In this document: in pieces, positions 1-10,900 of the stretch | Position numbering within the stretch: the stretch's first letter is position 1 | Layout: each line of letters opens with the position of its first letter | NCBI GenBank assembly: GCA_002336915.1 | Contig: DDET01000061.1 | Span: 62,001-126,000, forward strand | Direction: 5' to 3' | Length of the DNA stretch: 64,000 nt | From: Bacteroidetes bacterium UBA1947 | GTDB taxonomy: Bacteria > Bacteroidota > Bacteroidia > Chitinophagales > Chitinophagaceae | Notes under the pieces: generated by a model | Database searches by the model: none | What the model saw: the letters and a program-made list of their open reading frames with translations, nothing else | Told to the model about the DNA's origin: nothing | Program-made: the position numbers and the translations under genes

Positions 1-107
1 CCCAATTCCACTTTGTCGATCTCCAGTCCCATCCATTCGGAGAACCTGTCGTGGGCAAGCATTTTGGCAACGGCCTGTTGGGGGCTTATTCTTGCTTCTT
101 CCTTCAT
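1..107 (-). CDS. PaaI-like hotdog thioesterase, N-terminal fragment (cut by window edge)
   Basis: The reverse strand has an ATG at 105-107 followed by an open frame that runs off the left edge, giving about 35 residues. They include KMLAHDRFSEWMGLEID, which resembles the N-terminus of PaaI/hydroxyphenylacetyl-CoA thioesterases, where a short helix with the pattern MLxxDxxSxWLG precedes the hotdog domain. Members of that family hydrolyse acyl-CoA thioesters in the cytoplasm. Only the leading helix is visible, so active-site residues cannot be checked. The assignment rests on this short similarity. Confidence 0.5.
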   Translation of the reverse strand, partial: MKEEARISPQQAVAKMLAHDRFSEWMGLEIDKVEL

Positions 108-230
108 GCTGCTAAGGTATTACTTATACTGCGCATGATGTATACACCAATTATTTTATGATTTATTATTTGCAAATATTTAGTTTTATGAGTTAATATT
201 TTATATTTACAAACAAACACCATAACAAAA

Positions 231-1628
231 ATGAAATATACTTTACTCTTATCCCTTTTGCTTACTGCCTTTGTAAGCAAGTCGCAGACGTTCTGGACAG
301 AAAACTTTAATAACGGCTGTACCTCGCTTTGTTTGAGCTACACCGGCCCTAACGGGATGTGGACATTTACCAGTACAGGTACTAACGCCACAGGGGCAAA
401 TGCATGGTACGTGAGCTGTGCTGAAAATGGCGAGCCCGCGGGCACATGCGGGGCTACATGCGCCGGCAGCGCGACACTGCATATTGGCGCAACGGCACCC
501 TCTATTCTTGCTGACCTTGGCGCTGCGTATAATGCAGCGAAAGAGACAAACATGCGAGCAGAGTCGCCAACCATAAGCTGTGCAGGCAAGACGAACATCA
601 ACCTTGCATTTAACTATATTGAAGATGGCGAGGGAACTTTGGACAATGCCACGGTTTGGTATTATGACGGCAGCATATGGGCGCAGATATCAGATCCCGC
701 AAAAACCGCTACAACATGTGGAAATGGCCAGGGGTTATGGACCGCGTATACAATAGCACTGCCTGCATCTGCCAATAACAATCCGAACGTGAAAATAGGT
801 TTTAACTGGACCAATAATACTTCGGGTGGAACTGATCCGTCTTTCGCGGTGGATTCAATAGCAATATCAGGTACAGCGGGTGGCAATGCACCTGTGGCAG
901 CATTTACAGTAGGGCCTAATGATACAGTATGCCTGGGCCAGTGCCTTACATTTACAGATGCCAGTACTAATACACCAACAAGCTGGGCATGGACATTCCC
1001 CGGTGCTACACCGGCAAGCTCAGCAATCCAGAATCCTGCTTTTATTTGCTATACAGCCGCCGGTACTTACACTGTAACACTTACCGCTACGAACGGAGCG
1101 GGCTCTGATACAGAAACGCATAAGATAGTAATTCGCTCCTTGCCGCACCCGCATCTTACTGCAGCAGGGCATACTTTTACCTGCGGAGGCGGACCGTTTA
1201 GTCCTTATCAATGGCATAATGGCGCCGCCCCGGTAGGTACTAACTCCGCTACTTATACCGCCACATCGAACGGTATCTACTATGTCACCGTTACAGATGC
1301 AAACGGCTGCACAGGCAATTCTGACTCAATAACGGTAACTGACCTTGCGGTACAAAACGTCAACTCATCAGAGTTAAACCTGAACCTGTACCCCAATCCG
1401 AATAGCGGAACATTTACTTTAAAGGGAACTATTGGCCTGTATGAAAATACGGCATGGATAGAAGTAACAGACGTAACGGGCAGGGTAGTGATGAAAGATA
1501 ATGTACAAGTGCAGGGCGGTATTATCGATAAGCAAATAATACTTGATAAAGGCCTTGCAAAGGGTATGTATATGCTGAAGCTGGGCACAGGATCGAACAG
1601 GTATACGGTTGCTTTCAGGAAGGACTAA
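231..1628 (+). CDS. Secreted PKD-domain protein with T9SS C-terminal sorting domain
   Basis: This 465-residue protein starts with a Sec signal peptide (about residues 1-18, MKYTLLLSLLLTAFVSKSQ). Residues about 20-215 form a cysteine-containing beta-rich module that I do not recognise beyond a jelly-roll-like look. Residues about 222-300 are a PKD domain, with a WAWTFPGA core and a YTVTLTATN strand. Residues about 380-465 are a Por/type A sorting domain (LYPNPNSGTFTLKG near the start, KGMYMLKL near the end). Such domains direct outer-membrane translocation by the type IX system, which is specific to Bacteroidota. No enzymatic motif is visible. A strong terminator follows, so the gene is probably monocistronic. 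Confidence 0.85.
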   Translation: MKYTLLLSLLLTAFVSKSQTFWTENFNNGCTSLCLSYTGPNGMWTFTSTGTNATGANAWYVSCAENGEPAGTCGATCAGSATLHIGATAPSILADLGAAYNAAKETNMRAESPTISCAGKTNINLAFNYIEDGEGTLDNATVWYYDGSIWAQISDPAKTATTCGNGQGLWTAYTIALPASANNNPNVKIGFNWTNNTSGGTDPSFAVDSIAISGTAGGNAPVAAFTVGPNDTVCLGQCLTFTDASTNTPTSWAWTFPGATPASSAIQNPAFICYTAAGTYTVTLTATNGAGSDTETHKIVIRSLPHPHLTAAGHTFTCGGGPFSPYQWHNGAAPVGTNSATYTATSNGIYYVTVTDANGCTGNSDSITVTDLAVQNVNSSELNLNLYPNPNSGTFTLKGTIGLYENTAWIEVTDVTGRVVMKDNVQVQGGIIDKQIILDKGLAKGMYMLKLGTGSNRYTVAFRKD

Positions 1629-1648
1629 TTGGAATTAGCAACGACACT

Positions 1649-1683
1649 AAAGAGGCGCGGGTATGAGACTTGCGCCTCTTTTT
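1649..1683 (+). terminator. Intrinsic terminator after the T9SS protein
   Basis: Ten-base arms aaagaggcgc (1649-1658) and gcgcctcttt (1672-1681) are separated by 13 bases and followed by more T residues. It lies 20 bases beyond the stop codon of the upstream gene. The A-rich left flank means it could also stop the convergent minus-strand unit. Confidence 0.85.
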
Positions 1684-1692
1684 GTATGTGCC

Positions 1693-2139
1693 TTACAATT
1701 GTCCGTTGCGTATGGCGCGCATCATAGCTGCGCCAATGAGTATTATAAGGCCACAGGCTATATTTAAAGCCGCCCAAAATGCGCGGTGTGCTTTCATTTT
1801 ATTCAGCCTGTGATCGGGCAGCGCCAATAGGAAAGTAATACTAAACAGCCCAATAGCGCCGATCATTTTAATGGCAAAAGCTATGAGGTAATTTTTCTTG
1901 TCCGCTACCACCGGGTAAACATCCAGCCACTGTATAATACCTGTCACAAGTATGATGATGACACCGGTCCATTTGATCCAGGCGAACCTGTTTATCATTT
2001 TGTCGAGGTATTGGTCGCGGGCAGGCTGTGGTATGTATTGAAGGTTGGGCAGCAATACTGTGCGGGAATAAAATAAGCCGCCAAGCGAAGTGCAGGTTGC
2101 TGCAATATGTAAAATGTGGCAAATGAGCTGCAATATCAT
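1693..2139 (-). CDS. Small four-helix integral membrane protein, unknown function
   Basis: The 148-residue product has about four hydrophobic segments, near residues 1-22, 55-75, 85-105 and 122-142. The helix arrangement resembles CopD- or DUF4149-like inner-membrane proteins, but no metal-binding motif stands out, so the family is left open. The start codon overlaps the end of the upstream membrane-protein gene by four bases, which suggests translational coupling in one operon with the genes at 2136-2924 and 2956-4239. Confidence 0.7.
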   Translation of the reverse strand: MILQLICHILHIAATCTSLGGLFYSRTVLLPNLQYIPQPARDQYLDKMINRFAWIKWTGVIIILVTGIIQWLDVYPVVADKKNYLIAFAIKMIGAIGLFSITFLLALPDHRLNKMKAHRAFWAALNIACGLIILIGAAMMRAIRNGQL

Positions 2140-2924
2140 AGTTCGCCTTTTGATTCTTTATTGGCAAGGTATCGTCCCCGCAGGAATGTAATGAAGTAGG
2201 TTATTATACCACCGATCATACCCAATAGAATGTGGTGCGCGTAGAATTGTCCTGCGTAGCTCCTGAACAAGAGCCCAGTGATTGCCCCTTGTCCGCCACC
2301 CAGCACGAGTATTATTAGGGCAAGCAGTAGAAAAGAGCGTTTCCATTTGTCGGGTGAGAAATGACTGGCGCCTGCTGCTGCTACGCCACTAATGGCGCCA
2401 ACAATAAATACATTCACAAAAAGATCGAAACTTTGAAAAGGCAGGTAGGCTATAAGATAGCCTACAACGCCATAGGCAAAAGGTTCCAGCCAATGCGCAT
2501 CGCGACCAAATTTCCCTTCCTTTTTTGCGTTGGGGTTTTCATCGAATATTTTTTTGTCGTCGCGATAGAAGTAGGAAAGGAAGCCGCCGACGGGCGCCCC
2601 GATATATGCATATATCAGCATCCATGGCCAAAAGTGTTCCTTGAATTGCGGATGGAGAGATGCTGTTACGTAGTATAAAGCAATGGCTGAGGCAAGGCCC
2701 CAGAATATGCCGATGAATAAGCTACGCTGCATCTGCAACGCAAAGAAAAATATGCGCAGGAAAGCAACCTGTATTACTGCGGATACCAGCGCTATCATAA
2801 GCAGTGCCTTGGCAGGAAATGCAAAACTAAACATTAGAGGGCCAATGAATAACCAACCTATCCAGCCTACAAGGGCCGTAAGCAAGCTTGATGGGACCGA
2901 GCTTCTTTGTTTAAAAGGGTTCAT
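2136..2924 (-). CDS. Polytopic membrane protein, unknown function
   Basis: The 262-residue protein has about seven hydrophobic segments and a polar loop around residues 120-140 (YRDDKKIFDENPNAKKEGKF) that probably faces the cytoplasm. Glycine-rich helices (GGGQGAITGLLF, GMIGGIITYF) suggest tight helix packing. I do not recognise the family. It lies 31 bases downstream of the MFS transporter and overlaps the next gene by four bases, so the three are probably co-transcribed. It could be a transporter accessory protein, but nothing in the sequence proves that. Confidence 0.7.
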   Translation of the reverse strand: MNPFKQRSSVPSSLLTALVGWIGWLFIGPLMFSFAFPAKALLMIALVSAVIQVAFLRIFFFALQMQRSLFIGIFWGLASAIALYYVTASLHPQFKEHFWPWMLIYAYIGAPVGGFLSYFYRDDKKIFDENPNAKKEGKFGRDAHWLEPFAYGVVGYLIAYLPFQSFDLFVNVFIVGAISGVAAAGASHFSPDKWKRSFLLLALIILVLGGGQGAITGLLFRSYAGQFYAHHILLGMIGGIITYFITFLRGRYLANKESKGEL

Positions 2925-2955
2925 GTAAATAGTTTATGACATGAAAATAATGCTT

Positions 2956-4239
2956 TTACGTTGCTTTTTCTACTGCTACCAGTTTAACCGATGCTATTGC
3001 TATGACGATCATAAAGCCGGTAGCAAGCAGGAAAGTATTGACACCGATAAACTTATAAATAAATGCCCCTGATATAAGACCGATAATACTGGCAAGGCTG
3101 CCGGCGCTACTGGCGAAACCCTGTATAGTGCCTTGGTAGGGACCATCGCCTACGTTGGATACGATGGCCAGGAATGAAGGCCACATAATGCCGTTGCCAA
3201 ATGCAAACAATACGAGACCTGAGTAGATAGGTATAAGTGTATCAAAGCGAAAAAGATAAAAGCCTGCTGCAAGCATCAGGCTGCCTGCAATAATGAGTAT
3301 GGAGCCGGAAAAGTAATGCGATATCCACGTAAGTACCGGCCCTTGAACCAAAACAAGTAAAGCACTCAATACGGAGAAGAATATACCTATCTGGAAGACG
3401 GTCCATTTCAATTGTCCTGCCACGTACACAGGAAATGCTACGTAGAAGAAATTGAAGGCGAGGAAAATGAGGAAATAGAGGATGAGGATGAAGAGCACGT
3501 TGGGCAGCTTTATGATGCTGAAGAAGGAGTGCTTTTGTTGCTCCGTTAAGTTGTAACATTCTTTGTGCTCCTGCCCGAGAACTTTGTGGACATCATTGCC
3601 TTCAATGTGTTCATCTATCTTGCGGGGCTGTATATCTTTCAATTTTGTGGCGATAACTATTATTGCCAGTAAGGAAACGGCAAGGGCCATTATTACCGGC
3701 AGCATATTGCCTAAAGGCGTATCGCCCAGGATGCCCGCCAGCGCGGGGCCGAATATGAGGCCTGCATTTGCGATAGCAGCCATCTTGCCGAAGTTCTTTT
3801 TGCGGTCGGCTTTCGCTGAGATATCGGCGAGGTAAGCATTTGCAACGGAGACATTGCCGCCCGTAATGCCATCCACCGCACGGGCGACGAAGAGGAGGAT
3901 AAGCGGAATGCTTAATACGAATGTGGCTTTGCTGCCGGTAATGGTTTGGTTTGGCAACAGCAGGGCTACGATAAAAATGGTCCAGCCGATAAATGTGCCT
4001 ACCTCGCTAAGGAGGAGAATTTTTTTTCGGCCATAGTTATCGGACCAACGGCCCAGTATGGGGGCGCCTATCAACTGGAAGAAGGAGTAGGTGGCACCTA
4101 GTACGCCATAAGTAAGCTCATTGCCGCCGAGGCTTAATACCAGTACTATAAGAAATGGTAAGACGATACTGTAGCCAAAAGTACCTACGAAGTTTACCAA
4201 CAGTATTGGCAGTATAGGTACTTTTTTATTGTCGCTCAT
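2956..4239 (-). CDS. MFS transporter (drug:H+ antiporter-like)
   Basis: The 427-residue protein has the 12-helix pattern of the major facilitator superfamily, with a central cytoplasmic loop near residues 195-235. Motif A is visible after helix 2 (GRWSDNYGRKK, about residues 62-72). The N-terminal half resembles TetA-like DHA1 exporters (GYSIVLPFLIVLVLSLGG). Such proteins export small molecules, often drugs, using the proton gradient across the inner membrane. The substrate cannot be inferred. It is the first gene of the minus-strand unit that also holds the two membrane proteins at 2136-2924 and 1693-2139. Confidence 0.85.
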   Translation of the reverse strand: MSDNKKVPILPILLVNFVGTFGYSIVLPFLIVLVLSLGGNELTYGVLGATYSFFQLIGAPILGRWSDNYGRKKILLLSEVGTFIGWTIFIVALLLPNQTITGSKATFVLSIPLILLFVARAVDGITGGNVSVANAYLADISAKADRKKNFGKMAAIANAGLIFGPALAGILGDTPLGNMLPVIMALAVSLLAIIVIATKLKDIQPRKIDEHIEGNDVHKVLGQEHKECYNLTEQQKHSFFSIIKLPNVLFILILYFLIFLAFNFFYVAFPVYVAGQLKWTVFQIGIFFSVLSALLVLVQGPVLTWISHYFSGSILIIAGSLMLAAGFYLFRFDTLIPIYSGLVLFAFGNGIMWPSFLAIVSNVGDGPYQGTIQGFASSAGSLASIIGLISGAFIYKFIGVNTFLLATGFMIVIAIASVKLVAVEKAT

Positions 4240-4324
4240 GGTAAGGCTTGCTTATATAAAGCTAATGTAAAAAATATATGCATTTGAGTAGCTTTTCTTA
4301 TACTTGTATTGATCAATAGAAATT

Positions 4325-4771
4325 ATGACACGATATATAGCCTTTTTGCGGGCGGTAAATGTAGGTGGTAGAGTAGTGAAGATGGATGAGTTGAAGAAAC
4401 TCTTCCTGATACCGGGCATTAAAAATATTTCCACCTATATACAGAGTGGGAATGTGATATTTGACGCAAGCGCGGAAAAAGAGGTGTTGCAGCAGCAAAT
4501 AGAAAAAAAACTACTGAAGAGCCTGGGCTATGAAGTGACGGTGTTCCTGAAGACGTTTGATGAGGTAAGGGATATTATAAAGCGTATGCCGTATAAAAAG
4601 GCTACAGAAGATACGGGTCTGCATGTAAGTATGCTATCGGCCGAGCCGGATGCAGAAGGCATAAAGCAACTTCAATTGCTGGCGACGGAGCAGGAGCAAG
4701 TGAAGATATCGGGTACTGAGGCTTATATACTGGTGCCTAAAGGTGGCCCATGTGAAAGTACTTACTATTGA
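4325..4771 (+). CDS. DUF1697 family protein, apparently shortened at the C-terminus
   Basis: The 148-residue product has the hallmark DUF1697 opening (YIAFLRAVNVGG) and the TYIQSGNVIF motif near residues 37-46. DUF1697 proteins are small cytosolic proteins of unknown function, usually about 175-180 residues long, and end in a segment with a conserved T-R-N-W region. Here the frame stops soon after the LVPKGG motif (about residue 140), so the terminal segment is missing. The bases after the stop do not restore the expected motif in another frame. The gene may be truncated or recently damaged, at the border of the decayed RHS island. Confidence 0.75.
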   Translation: MTRYIAFLRAVNVGGRVVKMDELKKLFLIPGIKNISTYIQSGNVIFDASAEKEVLQQQIEKKLLKSLGYEVTVFLKTFDEVRDIIKRMPYKKATEDTGLHVSMLSAEPDAEGIKQLQLLATEQEQVKISGTEAYILVPKGGPCESTYY

Positions 4772-4906
4772 TGCTGTCCTTGCAACCGTGCCTAATTACG
4801 ATGCAGACGCATTAGCAAGGGTATTAGCAGGTGATTATTCGGGAGGACAAGGTTAGGATACGGAGTATAAAGAGCATTCATTGAAAACAACATTAATCCG
4901 GTCTTT

Positions 4907-7900
4907 ATGAACCAGGAAAATAATAAATCTGCCGCTGCGGGGAAGAACACCTCCCCTCAGCAAGGCGGTGCAAAAGCCTATCCACTCGACGCTTATTCCA
5001 ATACAGCCAATAGTCAGCAAGGTGAGGATGAGAAAAGCCCTTATTATAAATCGTCAGCCCCATCGATTAGTCTGCCGAAAGGCGGAGGTGCGCTTAAAGG
5101 TATTGACGAAAAGTTCACCGTTAACTCGGTAAATGGAACGGCTTCTTTACAAGTAGCCTTACCACTTACGCCCGGCCGCGGAGGATTTACTCCATCATTA
5201 TCGCTGCAATACAATTCAGGCAGCGGCAATAGCGAGTTTGGCCTGGGCTGGGGCTTGAGCCTGCCTGCTATACAAAGAAAAACCGATAAAAAATTACCAC
5301 AGTACAATGACGCAGCGGAGAGTGACGTGTTCCTACTGGCAGGCGCTGAAGACCTGGTACCAATCTCGTCCGGAGATGTTAACTATGGGTCGCCTGCTAT
5401 AACCTATCATGTAAAAAAATACCGCCCGCGTATTGAGGGCTTGTTTGCACGAATAGAGCATATCACCAACGATGACACGGCTGGCAGCTGGTGGCGAGTT
5501 ACCACCCGCGATAATATTGTTACCTATTACGGTTTAACAAGTGCCGGCCGCATCAGCGACCCGCAAGACGACAAACGCATCTTTAAATGGCTGCCCCAGC
5601 TCAGTTACGACCATAAGGGCAATATGCAGTTCTACGAATACATTGCGGAGAATCTCGATAATGTCCCGGTGAAGGTACACGAGCGCAACCGCCGGAAATA
5701 CCCCGAAATTTTTACTAATAAATACCTAAAGCGTGTAAAATACTGCAACCGCGATCCCTACATGGATGCAGGTATTGATGTGTACTGTCCCGAACTACCA
5801 ACCAGTAATGTGTTCTGGATGGAGGCTGTATTGGACTACGATGATCATACAGGTGTAGCTATCGATGAGTTGGGTGCTTCGCCCAACCAGCAATGGCCCT
5901 GCCGTAAAGATCCTTTCTCTGATTTTCATGCGGGCTTTGAAATGCGTATATACCGCCGCTGCCGCAGGATATTGATGTTTCATTATTTCAGGGAGATGGA
6001 TGTGGTTGATGATGTCCCTATAAATCTGGTACGCTCGCTTGATATAGTTTATCACCATGACGATACGCCCGGTGCGTATGCCGAGGCGGATTTCATTACC
6101 TCCTTTGTGCAGAATGGCTATACCGTAAAAAGTGATCTTTATGTAAAGCATTCCCTGCCGGCAATGACGATGGATTACCAATTGCTGGAATGGAACACAG
6201 AGATACAATCCGTATCGCGCGAGGACGCAAAGAATGCACCACAGGGCCTTACCGGCGGCTACCAGTGGATAGACCTCTGGGGCGAAGGCTTGCCCGGTAT
6301 ACTGACCGAACAGGCGGAAGGCTGGTTTTATAAAACCAACCTTGGCGACGGGCATTTTACGCCTGCACTTGCCGTAGCACCTAAGCCATCTATAAAAGGC
6401 CTTGGCACATCACTCCAATGGCAGGACCTTGATGCCGATGGCCGCAGGCAGGTAGTAAGCAGAGCCGCATCGCTGTCCGGCTATTACGAGCTGGATGATG
6501 AGCAGGAATGGCAATCATTCCGCGCTTTCAAAAAGAACATTAATGTGGACTGGAACAGCCCATATACCGAAATGCTGGACCTGGACGGCGATGGCCGCCC
6601 CGACCTGCTGCTGGCTGAAGACCGTGTGTGGACATGGTATGCCAATAAAGGCAAAGAAGGTTTTGACACAGGTGGCAACGCACAAACATTTTACGATGAG
6701 GAAAAGGGGCCACGCCTGCTGCTTAACGACCAGGTACAGAGCATTTTCCTGGCTGATATGAACGGCGATGGCATGACCGACCTGGTACGCATAAAGAACG
6801 GCGAGGTATGCTACTGGCCCAATATGGGTTACGGTAAGTTTGGCATGAAGGTGACCATGAGCAATGCACCCACCTTCGACAGGCCTGATATCTTTAACCC
6901 CATATACCTGAGCCTTGCCGATATAAGCGGCACAGGCGCTGCAGATATCATTTACCTGGGCCATAATAAATGCACTGCCTGGATAAACCTTGCAGGCAAT
7001 GCGCTTAGTGATGCTACAGATATTAGCCCCCTTCCGGGCATGGACCCATACAGCAAGATAGGCATCATGGACTTTTTGGGCAATGGCACAGGCTGCATAG
7101 TATGGAGTTCACCACTGCCGCAGCACAGCCATGCCCCCATGCGCTATATAGACCTGATGGGCGGCAATAAGCCTTACCTGATGAAAAGCTATGCCAATGG
7201 CATGGGCAAGAATGTGCAGCTTACGTATAAAAATTCTACTAGATATTACCTTGAAGATAAAGCCGCGGGTACATCTTGGGCTACACACCTTCCCTTCCCC
7301 GTGCACTGCCTGCAGCGTGTGCTCACTATTGATGCCGTGAGCGAAACGCGGTACAGCCAGCAGTACACCTACCATCATGGGTATTACGACCATGAAGAGC
7401 GGGAGTTCCGCGGCTTTGGCCTGGTGGAAACCAGGGACACTGAGCGGGCCACCATAGACCATACTGCCCATACCTCTCTCGACCAGGCCCCTGTGCTTAC
7501 TAAAACCTGGTACCACACCGGCGCCTGGATGCGCGAGGGCACACTGCTGGATAAATTTGCCGAAGAATATTACAACAATACAGACTGGAAGCTGGAAACG
7601 GTAGCAGCTTTCCCCGCTTCACTTAATGCGCAGGAGATACGCGAGGCGTACCGCGCCCTGAAGGGCCAGCCGCTAAGGCAGGAAGTGTATGCCCTCGATG
7701 GCAGCGATCTTGAGGCTAAGCCATATATGGTGACAGCTAACAGCTACCTTGTAAAACTGATACAGCATCAGGGTAGTAACCGTTTTGCGTCCTTCTTCAC
7801 TCACCAGCAGGAGAACATCGTATGGCATACCGAGCGAAATGACGATGACCCGCGCATACTGCACGATATGGTGCTCGATGTAAATGACTATGGCGATGTA

Positions 7901-10900
7901 ACGGCTGCTGCCAAGGTAGCCTACCCACGCACAGGCAGCTCCGGCTATAGCGAAGTAAATTTTACAGGTATACAGCAACAAACGCTGGCTACTTATACTA
8001 CTACTAAATTCACATCTTCCATCTTTAATACCGATGAAGACTATCACCTTTGCGTACCATACCAGGTAGATACCTACCAGCTATACAACGATAATTTCAC
8101 TACCGGTCTTTGGGTGCCTGCTACTGTAAAGGCGGCGGCCGAAGCTGCGGCTACAATAAGTTTTAATACTATACCTTCTGTACCCCTAAGCCCGCCTGAT
8201 GACAGTATTTACCAGAAGCGGCTGTTATCCTGTATGCGCACACTGTATCTTGACAATGATGGCAGCACCGTACTTACCTTAGGGCATTTTGATACCCTCG
8301 CATTACCATACCAGCAGTACAGCCTTGCCTTTAGCGACGGGCACTCGGTAGGCGGGCATTACTTCTATAACGATGACAAGATAACCGAAGATATGCTGGA
8401 CGAAAGTGGCTACCTGCGCAATGTATTTGCCCTTTCACCACCCGATCCTGCCGACTGCGTATGGCTGCCCGGCGGTACTATGCAATACACAAGCCCGGAA
8501 ACCAGTTTTTATACCCCTGTTAGCTTTACCGACCCCTGGGGTAATGTGACCGAAGTTACCTACTGGATAAACGCCAGTACCGAAAATTACTATCTCCTCC
8601 CTGCTACTGTTACGGATGCATTGGGAAATGTAAGCACCGTACAGGCATATGACTGGCGCTGCCTGCAGCCCGCGTCTATGCAGGATATGAATGAGAACAT
8701 CAGCCGGATACTGTACGATGGCCTCTGCATGCCTGTGGCAATGGCAGTAATGGGCAAAGGCGCAGAAGCTGACGATCTTGACGGGTTGGACCCTGGAGAC
8801 AGTGGCGATCTAAGCGCGCAGGCAGCCTTCTGGATAGACCCGGCTTCATATGCAGCCGATCTTTTACAACATGCCACCTGGCGCTGCGTGTACGACCTGG
8901 AGAGCCACCCAACAGCCGTGGCCATGATAGCCCGCGAAAAGCATTATGTTGATGACCCTGCCAGCCCCATGCTCATCCGCTTTACCTATACCGATGGCCT
9001 GGGCCGGGTTGCCATGCACAAAGTGCAGGCCGCCGATGACCCCGACACCAGCGATGAGCGCTGGATAGGCAGCGGCAAAACGGTGTACAACAATAAAGGC
9101 AAGCCTGTAATGCAGTACGAACCCTACTTTAGCGATAGCCATGCATACGATGCTGAGGCTGCAGGCGTAGGCGTGAGTCCAATTATATATTACGACCCAC
9201 TGGGCCGTGTAAAGCGTACCGACCTGCCCGATGGCAGCTATACCAAAACAGAATGGGATGCATGGACGCAGGTAAGCTATGATAACAATGATACTGTGCT
9301 GGACAGCACCTGGTATGCCGCCGCCATAGCAGGTACTGATGAAGAACAGGATGCCGCTGCCAAGGCAGCTGAGCACGATAATACGCCCACCCGCGTATTC
9401 CTCGATACCCTTGCACGGCCTTTCTACACGATACAGCATAACAGGTACATCGTCTCCGCCATGTGGACCGATGATTACTACCATAGCTATGTGGAGCTGG
9501 ATATACTGGGCAACCGCCTCGCCGTGCACGATGCCCGCGGCCTCAGCCCCCTTAGCTATGTGTACAATATGCTGAAGGCAGTGTTAAGGCAGGACAGTGT
9601 GGATAGTGGCACGCAGCACATGCTTACCGATGTAAGCGGCCAGCCCCTTTATGCCTGGGATGCCGATGACAGGCAATTCCATTTCACCTATGACGAATTA
9701 CGCAGGCCACTTACCAAAGAAGTACAGATACCCGGCAGCCCGCCGGAGGATAAAGTTCTTGAAGTGATGGTGTACGGAGAAGGACAGATAGATGATGCCG
9801 ATCATAACCTGCGCGGCAAACTATATATGGGTTACGATGGTGCGGGTCTGCAAACAATACCCGATTACGATTTCAAAGGGCAAGCTCTTAATACCATCCG
9901 GCAGTATGTGCAGGATTATACCGCACACCCCGACTGGACAACTATTGGCAGTGTAAGTATGGAAACTGACACTTACACCACGGCCATGACCTATGATGCC
10001 CTTGGCCGCCCCATCACTATTACTACGCCTGAAGGTGGTGTAACTACGCACACCTACGAAAAAAGCGGCGCACTATACAGCATAGCCAGAAGCGGGGTGC
10101 ATAGTCTCACCAGTGATGTGGTGAATAGTATAGCCTATAATGCCAAAGGCCAGCGTACCAAAATACAATACGAGAACGGGGCTACCACTACCTACGAATA
10201 CGACCCCAACACCTTTAGTGTAACGAGAATAAGGACAACAAGAAGCAGTGACAGCGCAGTGCTGCAGGACCTTAAATACTGGTACGACCCTGTGGGCAAT
10301 ATAACCTTTCAAAAAGACGATGCACAGCAAACCGTATACTTCAGCAACACGGTGGTGGACCCGCAGAACGATTATACCTATGATGCCCTTTACAGGCTGA
10401 TAGTAAGCAAAGGGCGGGAGCATGCAGGCAACAGTAATGAAGCAACCAGCTACAACGACCAGTACCGTCTACAACAGCCGCATCTTAATGATGCCACAGC
10501 TATGCAGTTGTACATCGAATATTACACTTACGATGAAGTGGGCAATATGCTGCAAATGAAGCATACCGGTGGCACTACGCCATTTAGCAACAGGTGGACA
10601 CGGGATTTTACCATTGACAGTGCCAGCAACCGCCTTACCAATAACAGCATAGGCAGCAACAGCACAAGTGCTGAGACATACGACTATGACGCACGCGGCA
10701 ATATGACCGGTGGCATGAACCAATTAACAACTACAGGTAGCAGCCATGCAGGTACTATGCTTTATAATGAGCTTAACCGGCTGGAAAAAGTAATTATTAC
10801 CACAACCCAAACCGCTTATTACCAGTATGACAGTAGTGGGCAAAGAGTAAGAAAAGTGATCTACGACAGCAGCAGTGACATTACGCAAACGCGAAAGTAT

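Noticed and set aside
5795..9529. Several minus-strand frames of 110-220 codons within the RHS gene
   Set aside because: They are antisense shadows of a strongly coding plus frame and show no domain.
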